64,000 nucleotides of DNA. Source: CAZZEX01 sp964653285. Lineage in GTDB: Bacteria; Chloroflexota; Anaerolineae; B4-G1. Position 1 is the stretch's first letter. Each line of letters begins with the position of its first letter. This document shows positions 1 through 8,150 of the stretch, piece after piece. The notes beneath the pieces are model-generated. The model was not told where the DNA came from, ran no database searches, and was given only the letters and a program-made list of their open reading frames with translations. The stretch is from positions 12,309 through 76,308 of the forward strand of contig CAZZEX010000008.1 of assembly GCA_964653285.1 (NCBI GenBank), given 5' to 3'. The position numbers and the translations under genes were made by a program.

Positions 1-1243
1 CTCTCAACTCATCCAGGATGTTGACGCCAACCAGCCGCTCCGTCCATTTGCATTCGCCAACTACCAGGTCTCGGGTCCGCTCGTTCCAGCCAACCAGGTC
101 TATCTCGCCCTGCGGCGACCACCAGCGACCCAGATGGCTGAGCGAGAAGGGGAGCGCCCCTCGTCGCAACTGTCGGACGATGTACCAGTGTGCGGCTTCC
201 TCAAACGGTTCGGCCACGAACATATCCAGATTGGGCCTCACCTCCTCGTTGACGACGGCGTCCAGCCAGCCCAGTTCCAGACGATCTTTGAAGGGATGGA
301 CGAAGCGAAACCAGAAGCGCAGGAAGGGGTCACTGATGCGGTAAATCCCCCGGCGGCTTTTATCCGGCCGCGTCTCGGTGACCGGCACCCTCCGTTCCAC
401 AATCCGCAACCCCCGTAGTACGTCCAGGTACTTGCCCACGCTGGCCGGGGGGAGATGGGCAGCCTGGGCAACCTCGTTCCGGCGGGTGCGGCCGTGGGCG
501 ATGGCTTGCAGGATGGAGAAATAGTTCCGTGGCTCGCGCAGTTCCTCCATCAGCAACAGTCTGGGCTCGTCGTACAGCAGTGAACGGGGGTGCAGTATCT
601 GGCGGCGCACGTTCTCAAGCACCGAAAGCCGGTCATCGAAAGTCTCCAGGTAAAACGGGCTACCGCCCAGAATCGCCCGGGTCTCAATGACCTGCACCGG
701 GCCGTAGGCGGGCACGAATTGGGAGGCGGCTGTCAGGAAGAGCGGGTCCAGCATCCAACTCCCGGTGCGGCGGCCGTAGAGCGGTGATCGGTAACCCATC
801 ACCTCCCGCTCCATCATCCCCACATAAGAACCGCACAAGACCAGGAACACCTGACTATGTCGCAACACGGTGTCCCAGGCCTTCTGCAGGATGGAGGGGA
901 TGGCAGGGTCGCCTCTGACCAAGTAGGTGAACTCGTCCAGGACCACGACCGGGCGACCGGGCAACTGAGCCAGACGCTCGAAAGCGTTGTCCCAGGAGGG
1001 GAAGATCAACCCCGCCGCCGGAATGGACTGGAAGGCCAGCACCTGCCCGGTAAAGCGGGCCAGTTGGGCCTCTCTGGATGCGGTTGTGGCGATGAAGAAG
1101 ATGTGCGGCTTATCCTGGCAGAAGACGCGGAGGAGTTCCGTCTTACCCACGCGCCGGCGGCCGTACAGGATGAACAGTTCGGCCTTGCCCGACCGGTAAT
1201 GGATCTCCAGGTCAGCCAACTCTTCCTCGCGATTGATGAACAC
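1..1243 (-). CDS. ATP-binding protein of the archaeal-ATPase/DUF234 type, C-terminus cut by window edge
   Basis: I translated this frame by hand. It begins with GTG at 1243, preceded by GGAG about 8 nt upstream and by an in-frame TGA. The N-terminus reads FINREEELADLE, then a Walker A GRRRVGKTEL near residue 25, and a Walker B-like VVVLDEFTYL around residue 95. A winged-helix region follows near residue 270 (NEVAQAAHLPPASVGKYLDV). The C-terminal part carries GEIDLVG and VVGECKW, the D...ExK pattern of the PD-(D/E)XK-like DUF234 domain. At least 414 residues are present and the stop lies outside the window. Such proteins pair a STAND-like ATPase with a nuclease-like fold. Their cellular role is poorly known. 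The family call is confident; any function is inference. Confidence 0.8.
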   Translation of the reverse strand, partial: MFINREEELADLEIHYRSGKAELFILYGRRRVGKTELLRVFCQDKPHIFFIATTASREAQLARFTGQVLAFQSIPAAGLIFPSWDNAFERLAQLPGRPVVVLDEFTYLVRGDPAIPSILQKAWDTVLRHSQVFLVLCGSYVGMMEREVMGYRSPLYGRRTGSWMLDPLFLTAASQFVPAYGPVQVIETRAILGGSPFYLETFDDRLSVLENVRRQILHPRSLLYDEPRLLLMEELREPRNYFSILQAIAHGRTRRNEVAQAAHLPPASVGKYLDVLRGLRIVERRVPVTETRPDKSRRGIYRISDPFLRFWFRFVHPFKDRLELGWLDAVVNEEVRPNLDMFVAEPFEEAAHWYIVRQLRRGALPFSLSHLGRWWSPQGEIDLVGWNERTRDLVVGECKWTERLVGVNILDELR

Positions 1244-1287
1244 GACCTTATCTCCGTAAGTTACTCACAAGCACGTTACTTGCGAGT

Positions 1288-1315
1288 ATTATATCACACG
1301 CTGCGATAGAGGCAA
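1288..1315 (-). promoter_or_regulatory. Sigma70-type promoter of the DUF234 ATPase gene
   Basis: On the minus strand TTGCCT and TATAAT are separated by 16 bp. The -10 is a perfect consensus and lies about 45 bp before the GTG start at 1243. Between promoter and gene the pentamer GTAAC occurs twice, which could be a regulator site. Confidence 0.65.
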
Positions 1316-1414
1316 GGGGACGTGATCGGCGTCTACTACCTGGGACTAAACACTCAACTGGCGCCTGATCCTGCGCAACAGATAAGTATGGAAGAGAGAC
1401 AACAGACACAGAGC

Positions 1415-1464
1415 GAAGGCCGCTCCTTCCCGCCGGCTATGCAAGACAGGAAGGGGCGGCCTTC
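1415..1464 (-). terminator. Hairpin terminator after ahcY
   Basis: Two 16-nt arms (1415-1430 and 1449-1464) pair along their whole length with one G-T wobble and an 18-nt loop. It lies about 40 bp past the ahcY stop. The T-rich flank is clearer on the plus side, so the element may work in both directions. Confidence 0.6.
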
Positions 1465-1504
1465 TTCTGGTTTTGAGATTTGGGGCTTGAGATTTGGGGT
1501 TTTC

Positions 1505-2770
1505 TTATGTTCCTTCTTCCCACGACGACAGGTACTTCTCCTGCTCCGGTGTCAGGACGTCAATCTCCACGCCCATCGCGTGTAATTTGAGCCGGGCGAT
1601 CTCGCGGTCAATCTCCTCCGGCACGGTGTAGACAATGCGCTCCAGTTCGTTGGCGTGACGCAGGATATACTCAGCGCAGAGGGCCTGGTTAGCAAAGGAC
1701 ATGTCCATCACCGCGCTGGGGTGCCCCTCGGCGGCGGCCAGGTTGACCAGGCGGCCCTCCGCCAGCAGGTGGATGCGCCGCCCGTCGGGCAGAGTGTACT
1801 CGTCCACGGAGGGACGGACGCGGCGCGGCGGCCCCGCCGCCATCTCCTCCAGCGCTGGGATGTTGATCTCCACGTTGAAGTGGCCGGAGTTGGCGACGAT
1901 GGCACCGTCCTTCATCACCTCGAAGTGCTGCCGGTCAACCACGTTCACGTCGCCGGTGGAGGTGATGAAGATGTCCCCCTGCAGCGCGGCCTCCGGCATC
2001 GGCATCACCCGGTAGCCGTCCATCACCGCCTCCAGCGCCCGCAACGGGTCCACCTCGGTGACGATGACGTTACCGCCTAACCCTTTGGCGCGCATGGCGA
2101 TGCCCCGGCTGCACCAACCGTAGCCAGCGACGACGATGGTCTTGCCGGCGATGAGGACGTTGGTGGCGCGGATGACGCCATCCATCGTAGATTGCCCCGT
2201 GCCGTAGCGGTTGTCGAAGAAATGCTTGGTCATCGCGTCGTTGACGGCGACGATGGGGTAACGAAGGACGCCGTCGTGAGCCATCGCTCGCAACCGGATG
2301 ACGCCGGTGGTGGTCTCCTCGGTGCCACCGATGACGTTGCCGATGAGCTCGGTGCGCGCCTTATGGAGCGTGCTCACCAGGTCAGCCCCGTCGTCCATTG
2401 TAATTTGGGGGCGGTGGTCTATAGCGGCGTGGATGTGCTTGTAGTAGGTCTCGTTGTCCTCCCCCTTGATGGCGAAGACGGGGATCTCGTAGTAGGAGAC
2501 CAGTGCCGCTGCCGCGTCGTCCTGGGTTGAGAGGGGATTCGAGGCGGTGAGGACCACCTCAGCCCCGCCGGCCTGGAGGGTGCGGGCCAGGCTGGCCGTC
2601 TCGGTGGTGATGTGGAGGCAGGCGGAGAGGCGCACGCCCGCCAGGGGCTTTTCGTTCTGGAAGCGCTCACGGATGAGGCGCAGTACCGGCATCTCCCGCT
2701 CGGCCCACTCGATGCGCAGGCGGCCAGCGGGGGCCAGGTCGAGGTCCTTGATGTCGTAATCGGTTGGCAT
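1505..2770 (-). CDS. ahcY: Adenosylhomocysteinase
   Basis: The 421-residue product is S-adenosyl-L-homocysteine hydrolase, an NAD-dependent cytoplasmic enzyme that splits SAH into adenosine and homocysteine after SAM-dependent methylation. Visible marks are the substrate-domain stretch NDAMTKHFFDNRYGTGQS, the NAD-binding GYGWCSRGIAMRAKGLGG, and the C-terminal TPEQEKYLSSWEEG. I chose ATG at 2770 because AAGGAG lies just upstream and the length fits the short bacterial/archaeal form. An open extension to 2854 has no family match. The start codon shares its A with the TAA of the GNAT gene (TAATG), so translation is probably coupled. The adenosine product could be re-phosphorylated by the adoK gene at 8140-9111. 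Confidence 0.97.
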   Translation of the reverse strand: MPTDYDIKDLDLAPAGRLRIEWAEREMPVLRLIRERFQNEKPLAGVRLSACLHITTETASLARTLQAGGAEVVLTASNPLSTQDDAAAALVSYYEIPVFAIKGEDNETYYKHIHAAIDHRPQITMDDGADLVSTLHKARTELIGNVIGGTEETTTGVIRLRAMAHDGVLRYPIVAVNDAMTKHFFDNRYGTGQSTMDGVIRATNVLIAGKTIVVAGYGWCSRGIAMRAKGLGGNVIVTEVDPLRALEAVMDGYRVMPMPEAALQGDIFITSTGDVNVVDRQHFEVMKDGAIVANSGHFNVEINIPALEEMAAGPPRRVRPSVDEYTLPDGRRIHLLAEGRLVNLAAAEGHPSAVMDMSFANQALCAEYILRHANELERIVYTVPEEIDREIARLKLHAMGVEIDVLTPEQEKYLSSWEEGT

Positions 2771-3588
2771 TAGAAATCTCCTTTGGTTTGTTTGGATGCT
2801 GGTTGCTGGTTGGTGGTTCTCCTGGCGAAAGCAGGGCCTTCGAGGAAGGGACAATGATGCTCGAAGCCCAACCGCTCGTAGATACGGATGGCCTTCACGT
2901 TGCCCCGGCCAACGTTGAGCACGATGTCGCGGATGCCGCGCTGCAATAACCCGGCCACGACAGCACTCGTGGTCGCCGTGCCGTAGCCCCGCCCCCGGTA
3001 GTCCGGGTGGGTGAAGACATTGCCTACTGCGGCCACACCATAGGTCGGGCTGACCAGGTGGGTGCCGGCGGCTGCCACCAGTTGGCCGTCCGCGAGGACG
3101 CCGTAGAAGACACCATGCTCTATCTGCGCTGGGCTAAAGGCGTCGCCTCCACCGAGAGCGTACAACTCTGCCAGCTGGCCGGTGTGAGCCAGTGTAAGCC
3201 GTACGCAGTTGCCCGCCACAGACCGGAAGCGCGCGGGCTGCAGCACCATGCGCCACATTGGGATTGTCTCGTCCCACGCATAGAAGTCGCGGGTCATCGG
3301 CAGGTGCTCCGTGCGACAGGTAAAGTAAACCCGCCCAGGACATAGCGCGTCCTCAAGGATGGCCCGCAGGCCATCGGCGTCGCCCATCAGGAACAGAACC
3401 GGCGGCTTCAGGCCAGTGTAGTACAGGGCCAGTGCCTCCATCCGCCCATCCCGTTCCGCTCCGGCCCACGCGCTCTGGGTGAACATCCCTGGCTCCAGGT
3501 CGCCGATGGCGTAGGCGGCGTAGAGGTAATCAGTCTCCAGGTAGGCCAGGATTTGGGATTTGTCGGTCAGTGTGCTAGTTTTCCACAT
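2770..3588 (-). CDS. GNAT-family N-acetyltransferase
   Basis: This 272-residue protein has its GNAT fold in the C-terminal half. The acetyl-CoA loop reads HPDYRGRGYGTATT, and RIYERLGF follows as the usual last motif. The N-terminal half is less conserved and may form a second degenerate GNAT lobe. I placed the start at ATG 3588 (MWKTSTLTD); the longer open frame to 3711 overlaps the neighbouring gene. The last residues (TTNQQPASKQ) are encoded by the degenerate tandem repeat at 2794-2818, so the tail is repeat-derived. The gene ends one base into ahcY. The acetylated substrate cannot be told from sequence. Confidence 0.8.
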   Translation of the reverse strand: MWKTSTLTDKSQILAYLETDYLYAAYAIGDLEPGMFTQSAWAGAERDGRMEALALYYTGLKPPVLFLMGDADGLRAILEDALCPGRVYFTCRTEHLPMTRDFYAWDETIPMWRMVLQPARFRSVAGNCVRLTLAHTGQLAELYALGGGDAFSPAQIEHGVFYGVLADGQLVAAAGTHLVSPTYGVAAVGNVFTHPDYRGRGYGTATTSAVVAGLLQRGIRDIVLNVGRGNVKAIRIYERLGFEHHCPFLEGPAFARRTTNQQPASKQTKGDF

Positions 3589-3707
3589 CGCAAGGAAACG
3601 GGTAGTCCCTCTGCTCAGGTGCGGTAGTTGGTGATCAGAGTGCGGTCTTCCTGGTAGCCCCGGCACGTCAGGCAGATCGTGGCCTAGCCAATCAGCAACC
3701 TCACGGG

Positions 3708-4229
3708 TCACAGTTCACCGTCGGTCTCGTGCTTGCCAGAAAAGCCGGACGTACCGGCTCGACTCCACCAGGCCGCCACTTGAATTCGACCAGCTGATTC
3801 CGTCAACAGAATCCTCAAATCTGTCTGTTCCCGGCCCATCCACCAAGCGTCGCGTAGAGTGAGTTGAACATCGCCACGGATGAAGGCGTTGCCCTCTTTC
3901 CGCAAAGGCGCAGTCCGTGGCGGGTATCCACCTTCAGTCCATCGCAAAGCCCCCCGATCGTTCTGATAAACTTGTTGGATCTCGGTGACATCAACGACGT
4001 AACGCGGTTTCCCTCTTCTCATAAACAAACGGAACACGCGAGGCCGTTTAACGGGATCGTCCGTTTCCAAAACGGCCTTGGTTAGCCTCTGCCATACGTC
4101 TACATTGATCACAACTGGAACCGGGGGACCGATAATGCCGCGCCATGCACTCCACTCGTTTCGCGTCACTTCGTCAAATGGTTTGAATTCCGTTCCATCA
4201 ACTGGCTGAACATGTTGATTCATACTCAT
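3708..4229 (-). CDS. Hypothetical protein, 173 residues
   Basis: I do not recognise this protein. It is soluble-looking, rich in Trp and Arg (EWSAWRGIIGPP, DAWWMGREQTD), with no signal peptide or obvious catalytic motif. Two ATG starts are possible (4229 and 4223), with GGAAAG just upstream. It lies 108 bp downstream of the HhH-GPD gene on the same strand, and its codon usage is less GC-rich than that of ahcY. It may be a fourth member of the methyltransferase cassette, but the gap is larger than those inside the cassette, so the link is only suggested. Confidence 0.55.
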   Translation of the reverse strand: MSMNQHVQPVDGTEFKPFDEVTRNEWSAWRGIIGPPVPVVINVDVWQRLTKAVLETDDPVKRPRVFRLFMRRGKPRYVVDVTEIQQVYQNDRGALRWTEGGYPPRTAPLRKEGNAFIRGDVQLTLRDAWWMGREQTDLRILLTESAGRIQVAAWWSRAGTSGFSGKHETDGEL

Positions 4230-4337
4230 TCTGTCTTTCCATACTTGTCTAATGATAGTCGGCTCAGTAGGGAGTAGCCAGATTGCTGCAAGTAGACCTG
4301 ATCATGCTCTCCACAGGCTTGTTGTTTGCAGGTACGT

Positions 4338-5501
4338 TCAAGAAGTGCTATAGTTAGTGATGAGATCTCGATCGCTTAGATGTCCCTGACAAATGTCTCT
4401 CAACGGGCATTCCTGACAATGCGGTTCGCTGTGGTTGAAGCAATAAGTAGTACCAATGTGCATCAACCCATCATCCAATTCCCCCGGGGCGCCACTTCCA
4501 TCCAGCAGAAGTAGAGCCAGGGGAATACGCTGGATTTCTATCTTGCGGGGTCTTTGGACAACACAAAGATGGTCTGACACAAGGTTGCGATAGGCTTGCC
4601 AGAGGACAGGAAGATCTCTCGCGCGCTGGCTTTTTTTCTCCCGGATGTTGGTAACTCGTATGTAATCTGTACCTGCCTGGCCTTCTCCTGGCTGGATAAC
4701 TTTCCAGTCAATGTACTCTTCCAGGGTAGCCCACTCCAAGAAGAAACCAGTGCGCCAGAGAACCCGCCCAGCGTTGCTGTCGAAAGGGGCTTCAAAGCTG
4801 AAGGGTCCCCAACCAGGAGTTTGAGGTTTTTGCAAAATTGGGAAAGTGTGAACCAGCCATTTAGCGTAAAGGTGGGCTGCTTTGTCCCCAATGGCTTTGC
4901 CCAATCCATAGCGTGGATGGTCTTTTAAACGCTTAGACATTACTTCTGCCGAGGAGTACCCCCGTAAATAACCCAGAAGCACCGAAGGCCGCTGCTCTTC
5001 CGTGGACTCGCGGTCTAGCACGAGCGGTACGGCTAGAGGGACTCCCCAGCGGAAAACAGCGTAGCTCAATGTCTGGCGAGCATTGTCCATAAAGAGGTTG
5101 TAGCGGCTAGCCTTGTTTTGGGTGTCCTGTGCCCACTGTTCTGCACGTAACTCTTTGACCGCTGCGTGAACAGAATCTATTTGATCAATGGCAATCCCTA
5201 GCTCTCCGAAGAACTCCTCTGGCTCATGGAGAAAGCGGACTTCTTGATAGTATAAGGCATTGGTCACACGGGCTAGCAGAAGTCCTACCCCTTCTGTGTC
5301 TGGTCCCTGGTCTATAACAGCATTGACAAGTAGGTAGCGTGCAAGAAGTTCTCGACGAGTCCGAGAACCATCTCGACGGTCCCAGGTGCCCGGCTTTTCC
5401 AACCAATCTCGGAAAATCTCCACTTCCCCTAGCATGGGGCGGAAGGAGATCTGACAGCCTATTTGTGCTACGGTGCGTAGGATCTCAAGAGAGTGCTCCA
5501 T
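4338..5501 (-). CDS. HhH-GPD DNA-glycosylase-like protein with C-terminal four-Cys cluster motif
   Basis: The 387-residue product resembles the endonuclease III/MutY superfamily at three places. YGLGKAIGDKAAHLYAKW (198-215) looks like the helix-hairpin-helix. PFDSNAGRVLWRTGFF (239-254) aligns with the catalytic-Asp segment normally seen as vDTHv-R, giving Asp241. Near the C-terminus Cys354-x7-Cys362-x2-Cys365-x5-Cys371 is close to the C-x6-C-x2-C-x5-C 4Fe-4S loop. The chain is longer than a plain EndoIII. I prefer ATG at 5501 (AAGGAAAG upstream), 20 bp after the methyltransferase stop; a GTG at 5525 would overlap that stop (GTGA). Base excision or a DNA-strand-breaking role is inferred, not shown. 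Confidence 0.6.
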   Translation of the reverse strand: MEHSLEILRTVAQIGCQISFRPMLGEVEIFRDWLEKPGTWDRRDGSRTRRELLARYLLVNAVIDQGPDTEGVGLLLARVTNALYYQEVRFLHEPEEFFGELGIAIDQIDSVHAAVKELRAEQWAQDTQNKASRYNLFMDNARQTLSYAVFRWGVPLAVPLVLDRESTEEQRPSVLLGYLRGYSSAEVMSKRLKDHPRYGLGKAIGDKAAHLYAKWLVHTFPILQKPQTPGWGPFSFEAPFDSNAGRVLWRTGFFLEWATLEEYIDWKVIQPGEGQAGTDYIRVTNIREKKSQRARDLPVLWQAYRNLVSDHLCVVQRPRKIEIQRIPLALLLLDGSGAPGELDDGLMHIGTTYCFNHSEPHCQECPLRDICQGHLSDRDLITNYSTS

Positions 5502-5521
5502 TTCCTTCTTTCCTTTCCGCC

Positions 5522-7447
5522 TCACAAGGAACTACAGCCAATAGTATCCGGTAGAAGTGTGTATCTCACACCTCCGTTTTCCTTGCTTTTATCCCGGCTG
5601 ATGATAGCGAACGAAAAGGGTTCCCCGGCAATCATTGCCTTGAAGCCATCAGGTGTCGCTGGTAAGCGGAGCGGTTTTCCTAGGTCAAAGCATTCCACTT
5701 CCTGTGTGGGAAAGTCTGGCCAGTCGAAAGTCCAATTCGATACCTCTGCGATCCATCCAAACAATTCCTTGAATCGCTTCCATCTTCTCTTGTTGGTAGG
5801 ATTGCTGATTCTACACTGAGACGTGCGCCCAAATCCGATCTCTATCATCTTATCGCCAAGATGGGCTCCCCATTCTAACAGACGTCTGGGTGGGGTGTGG
5901 CACAGAATAGAGCAGAGTGGATAAATGGGTGATTCGCGGTTCACCTGCTTGTTTCCAAGCCAATCTAACCAGTCAATGGCATTGCTTTGGTAAACCGCAG
6001 CATTTTTTAGGGAGGAATCAGAGTGGAGCAGAAGCGGCAGAAAATCTCTAGGTATGCGATATCCCTCCAGGTCTCCCCAAGCATTGTAGCAACACAGCAA
6101 GAAGTGTATCGTGGCGAAGGGGTACTTCCTGTCGAAATGCTCCTCGCAGTTGAAACCTCGTATCAAGTTGGGGTTCACAGACTGGGCATCTGGGTCGGTA
6201 TGCCCGGGAATTGGTATAGCGCGACTGAACTGTAACATATGGTGACCTATACTGCGAATGTTGCGCCGATGGATGTCGTGATCTATGAAAATGCAGCTAC
6301 CGCTGAGAAAGTCTCTGTGGCTTGAAAGTACCCAAACTTTCTCTGTGTCATAGAAGCCCACAATTTTCCAGTCTAACAACCATGTTAGCAATGCACCTGA
6401 TAGGATACCATCTAGGTCGGAACTGATTATCATTTTGTGCCCGTGCTCTCTTAGCCAGGGCGCTTTCTTGGTTAGTGCTTCGTAGTCCATCTGCATCCCT
6501 TCTTGCCGCTTTGCAGTGTATTCTGCGCCGGGTTTACGATCTCCGAGTCCGACGAATGTCAATTGTCGGGCCTTTGCTTGCTGTTGGTGGAGATGCTCCA
6601 AGAATTGCCTGTCCTGCACAGGCAGTTTGTCGAAGCGTGTTATCAATTGGTCACGCAGATGTAATGCCTCCTGCAACCGCTGGTGGGCCACCGCCAGGTA
6701 CTTCTCCTGAATCTCGTAGCCCACGTACCGGCGTCCAAGCGCCTCGGCAACCTTCGCAGTTGTCCCAATTCCGAGGAAAGGATCGAGTACCAGGTCGCCG
6801 GCATAAGAATACAGCAGAATCAACCGGTATGGGATCTCCTCTGGAAATGGACAGGGATGCGGCAGGTAGTTCGGCGGGACAGGGGCAATGTGCCACACGT
6901 TGTTTGCAATCTCGCGGGTGAAGATAGCGTCAATGTTGATCTGGTTGGCTTCTTTCTCAACCTGGCTTCGGCTTTTATAGATTCTTGGCCCGGGCTTGCG
7001 AAAGACTAGGATAGACTCGGACATGATGTTGGGGTGATAATAGCCTGGATACGGGTGTTGGATGGTGACGCCGGCCCGCCTCACGCCTCCTGTGACTTTA
7101 TGCCACACAATCTCTTGGTGATACTCGTAGCCGATTTTCTCCATCAGCACGACCAGGTGTTGCGGCACGGGATACTGACGTCCGTTGAGGAGCACTGTCC
7201 CAATAACAACAGCGCAGAAGCCGCCGGGTTTTTGCGTCCGAAAGATCTCTGTGAAGCAGACCTTGAGCCAATCGAGGTATTCTTCATAAGGCTCTCCTCT
7301 GCGCGTCCTGTACCACGCTTCGGAATCTGCAACGTGCTGTTCGTAGTCAATGGCGTTCCAGTACGGCGGACTGGTCACTACCAGGTCTACCGACTCGTCA
7401 GCGACCTCATCCATCTTTTCGCACGACTTAGCGAAGAGTTTGTTCAT
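5522..7447 (-). CDS. DNA methyltransferase (beta class, amino-methylating) fused to a DHH-like domain
   Basis: Residues 1-270 form a SAM-dependent DNA methyltransferase. Motif IV TSPPYW lies at 25-30 and the SAM-binding DPFLGIGTT at 222-230, the order of beta-class N4-cytosine/N6-adenine enzymes. TSPPYW is more typical of N4-cytosine enzymes. After a charged helical linker, residues 335-641 hold SDLDG (343-347), IDHDIH (388-393) and GHHM (401-404), which resemble the metal-binding motifs of DHH phosphoesterases. No usual target-recognition domain is obvious. The ATG overlaps the upstream stop (ATGA) and the HhH gene follows closely, so all three are likely co-translated. The methyltransferase half is near certain; the DHH assignment is inference. 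Confidence 0.75.
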   Translation of the reverse strand: MNKLFAKSCEKMDEVADESVDLVVTSPPYWNAIDYEQHVADSEAWYRTRRGEPYEEYLDWLKVCFTEIFRTQKPGGFCAVVIGTVLLNGRQYPVPQHLVVLMEKIGYEYHQEIVWHKVTGGVRRAGVTIQHPYPGYYHPNIMSESILVFRKPGPRIYKSRSQVEKEANQINIDAIFTREIANNVWHIAPVPPNYLPHPCPFPEEIPYRLILLYSYAGDLVLDPFLGIGTTAKVAEALGRRYVGYEIQEKYLAVAHQRLQEALHLRDQLITRFDKLPVQDRQFLEHLHQQQAKARQLTFVGLGDRKPGAEYTAKRQEGMQMDYEALTKKAPWLREHGHKMIISSDLDGILSGALLTWLLDWKIVGFYDTEKVWVLSSHRDFLSGSCIFIDHDIHRRNIRSIGHHMLQFSRAIPIPGHTDPDAQSVNPNLIRGFNCEEHFDRKYPFATIHFLLCCYNAWGDLEGYRIPRDFLPLLLHSDSSLKNAAVYQSNAIDWLDWLGNKQVNRESPIYPLCSILCHTPPRRLLEWGAHLGDKMIEIGFGRTSQCRISNPTNKRRWKRFKELFGWIAEVSNWTFDWPDFPTQEVECFDLGKPLRLPATPDGFKAMIAGEPFSFAIISRDKSKENGGVRYTLLPDTIGCSSL

Positions 7448-8073
7448 TCGGGCTCCCCGAGATTCTTACCACAGTTGGCACAAATGCAGGCTGAGCCAGT
7501 ACAAGGGTAACACGGCTGAGCGGCACCAAAGATACTCTCTTCCAAGCGAGCAAAAGGATTAATCGGCGGGATGTAAGTGTGGCAAACGGAGCAATAGCCT
7601 TCCTCGGCAGTCATCAGCACCCGGTCCAAGACATATCCCAAAGGACGGGGAACGCTAGGAAGCAGAGCCATCCCGCCATGGCTGAAAGGACGTTGAGGAA
7701 TCTCGGCAGGATCAAAAGTATACAGCGGCCATATGTCCCACGCCTGGGCCGGTGGACAGTAGGCTATCGCCAGGCCCACCACCGGTTTATCGCCAGAGAA
7801 CGGTCTATCGCCAGGAAATTTAGGGGGCATAGGTTCGTCGAACTGGTAGACGGCCCATACGACGGGTACAGGAGTGCCAACAGGGCTGGCAGTTTCCAAC
7901 GCCCCGTAGTCAAGCATGCGTCCAGTTCTACGGAGACGAATGTTGAAAGGCCGCGTCCTAACGAGACGGCACGCCTCTTCAGCCCACTCGCGCACCTGGA
8001 CAGAATCCCAAGAGACTTGTTCGCGGACTGACGGAACAGATCTGACAGCGGAGAGTTGATGAGTACGTATCAT
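7444..8073 (-). CDS. Unknown protein with Cys-rich zinc-ribbon-like C-terminus
   Basis: The 209-residue product is the first gene of the methyltransferase cassette. Its C-terminal 50 residues contain CSVC, then CYPC and a dense C-x4-C-x-C-x2-C series, suggesting one or two zinc or Fe-S sites. The N-terminal 150 residues are unfamiliar; VVGLAIAYCPPAQAW is the most hydrophobic piece and no membrane span is convincing. ATG at 8073 has GGAGGA 8 nt upstream and is preferred over a TTG at 8088 that lies inside the same ribosome-site sequence. The stop overlaps the methyltransferase start (ATGA). It may be a DNA- or target-recognition subunit, but nothing in it proves that. Confidence 0.6.
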   Translation of the reverse strand: MIRTHQLSAVRSVPSVREQVSWDSVQVREWAEEACRLVRTRPFNIRLRRTGRMLDYGALETASPVGTPVPVVWAVYQFDEPMPPKFPGDRPFSGDKPVVGLAIAYCPPAQAWDIWPLYTFDPAEIPQRPFSHGGMALLPSVPRPLGYVLDRVLMTAEEGYCSVCHTYIPPINPFARLEESIFGAAQPCYPCTGSACICANCGKNLGEPE

Positions 8074-8116
8074 GTGACTTTCCTCCAATGACTTTATTCT
8101 CCTGCGGCGACACTAC

Positions 8117-8150
8117 CTCCAGCATCCAGCAACCAGCATCTAGCATCCAG
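8117..8150. repeat. Degenerate tandem repeat at a gene junction
   Basis: Iterations of the words CCAGCA and TCCAGCA/TCTAGCA run from the end of adoK into the gap before the cassette. The word family is the same as that at 2794-2818. Confidence 0.7.
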
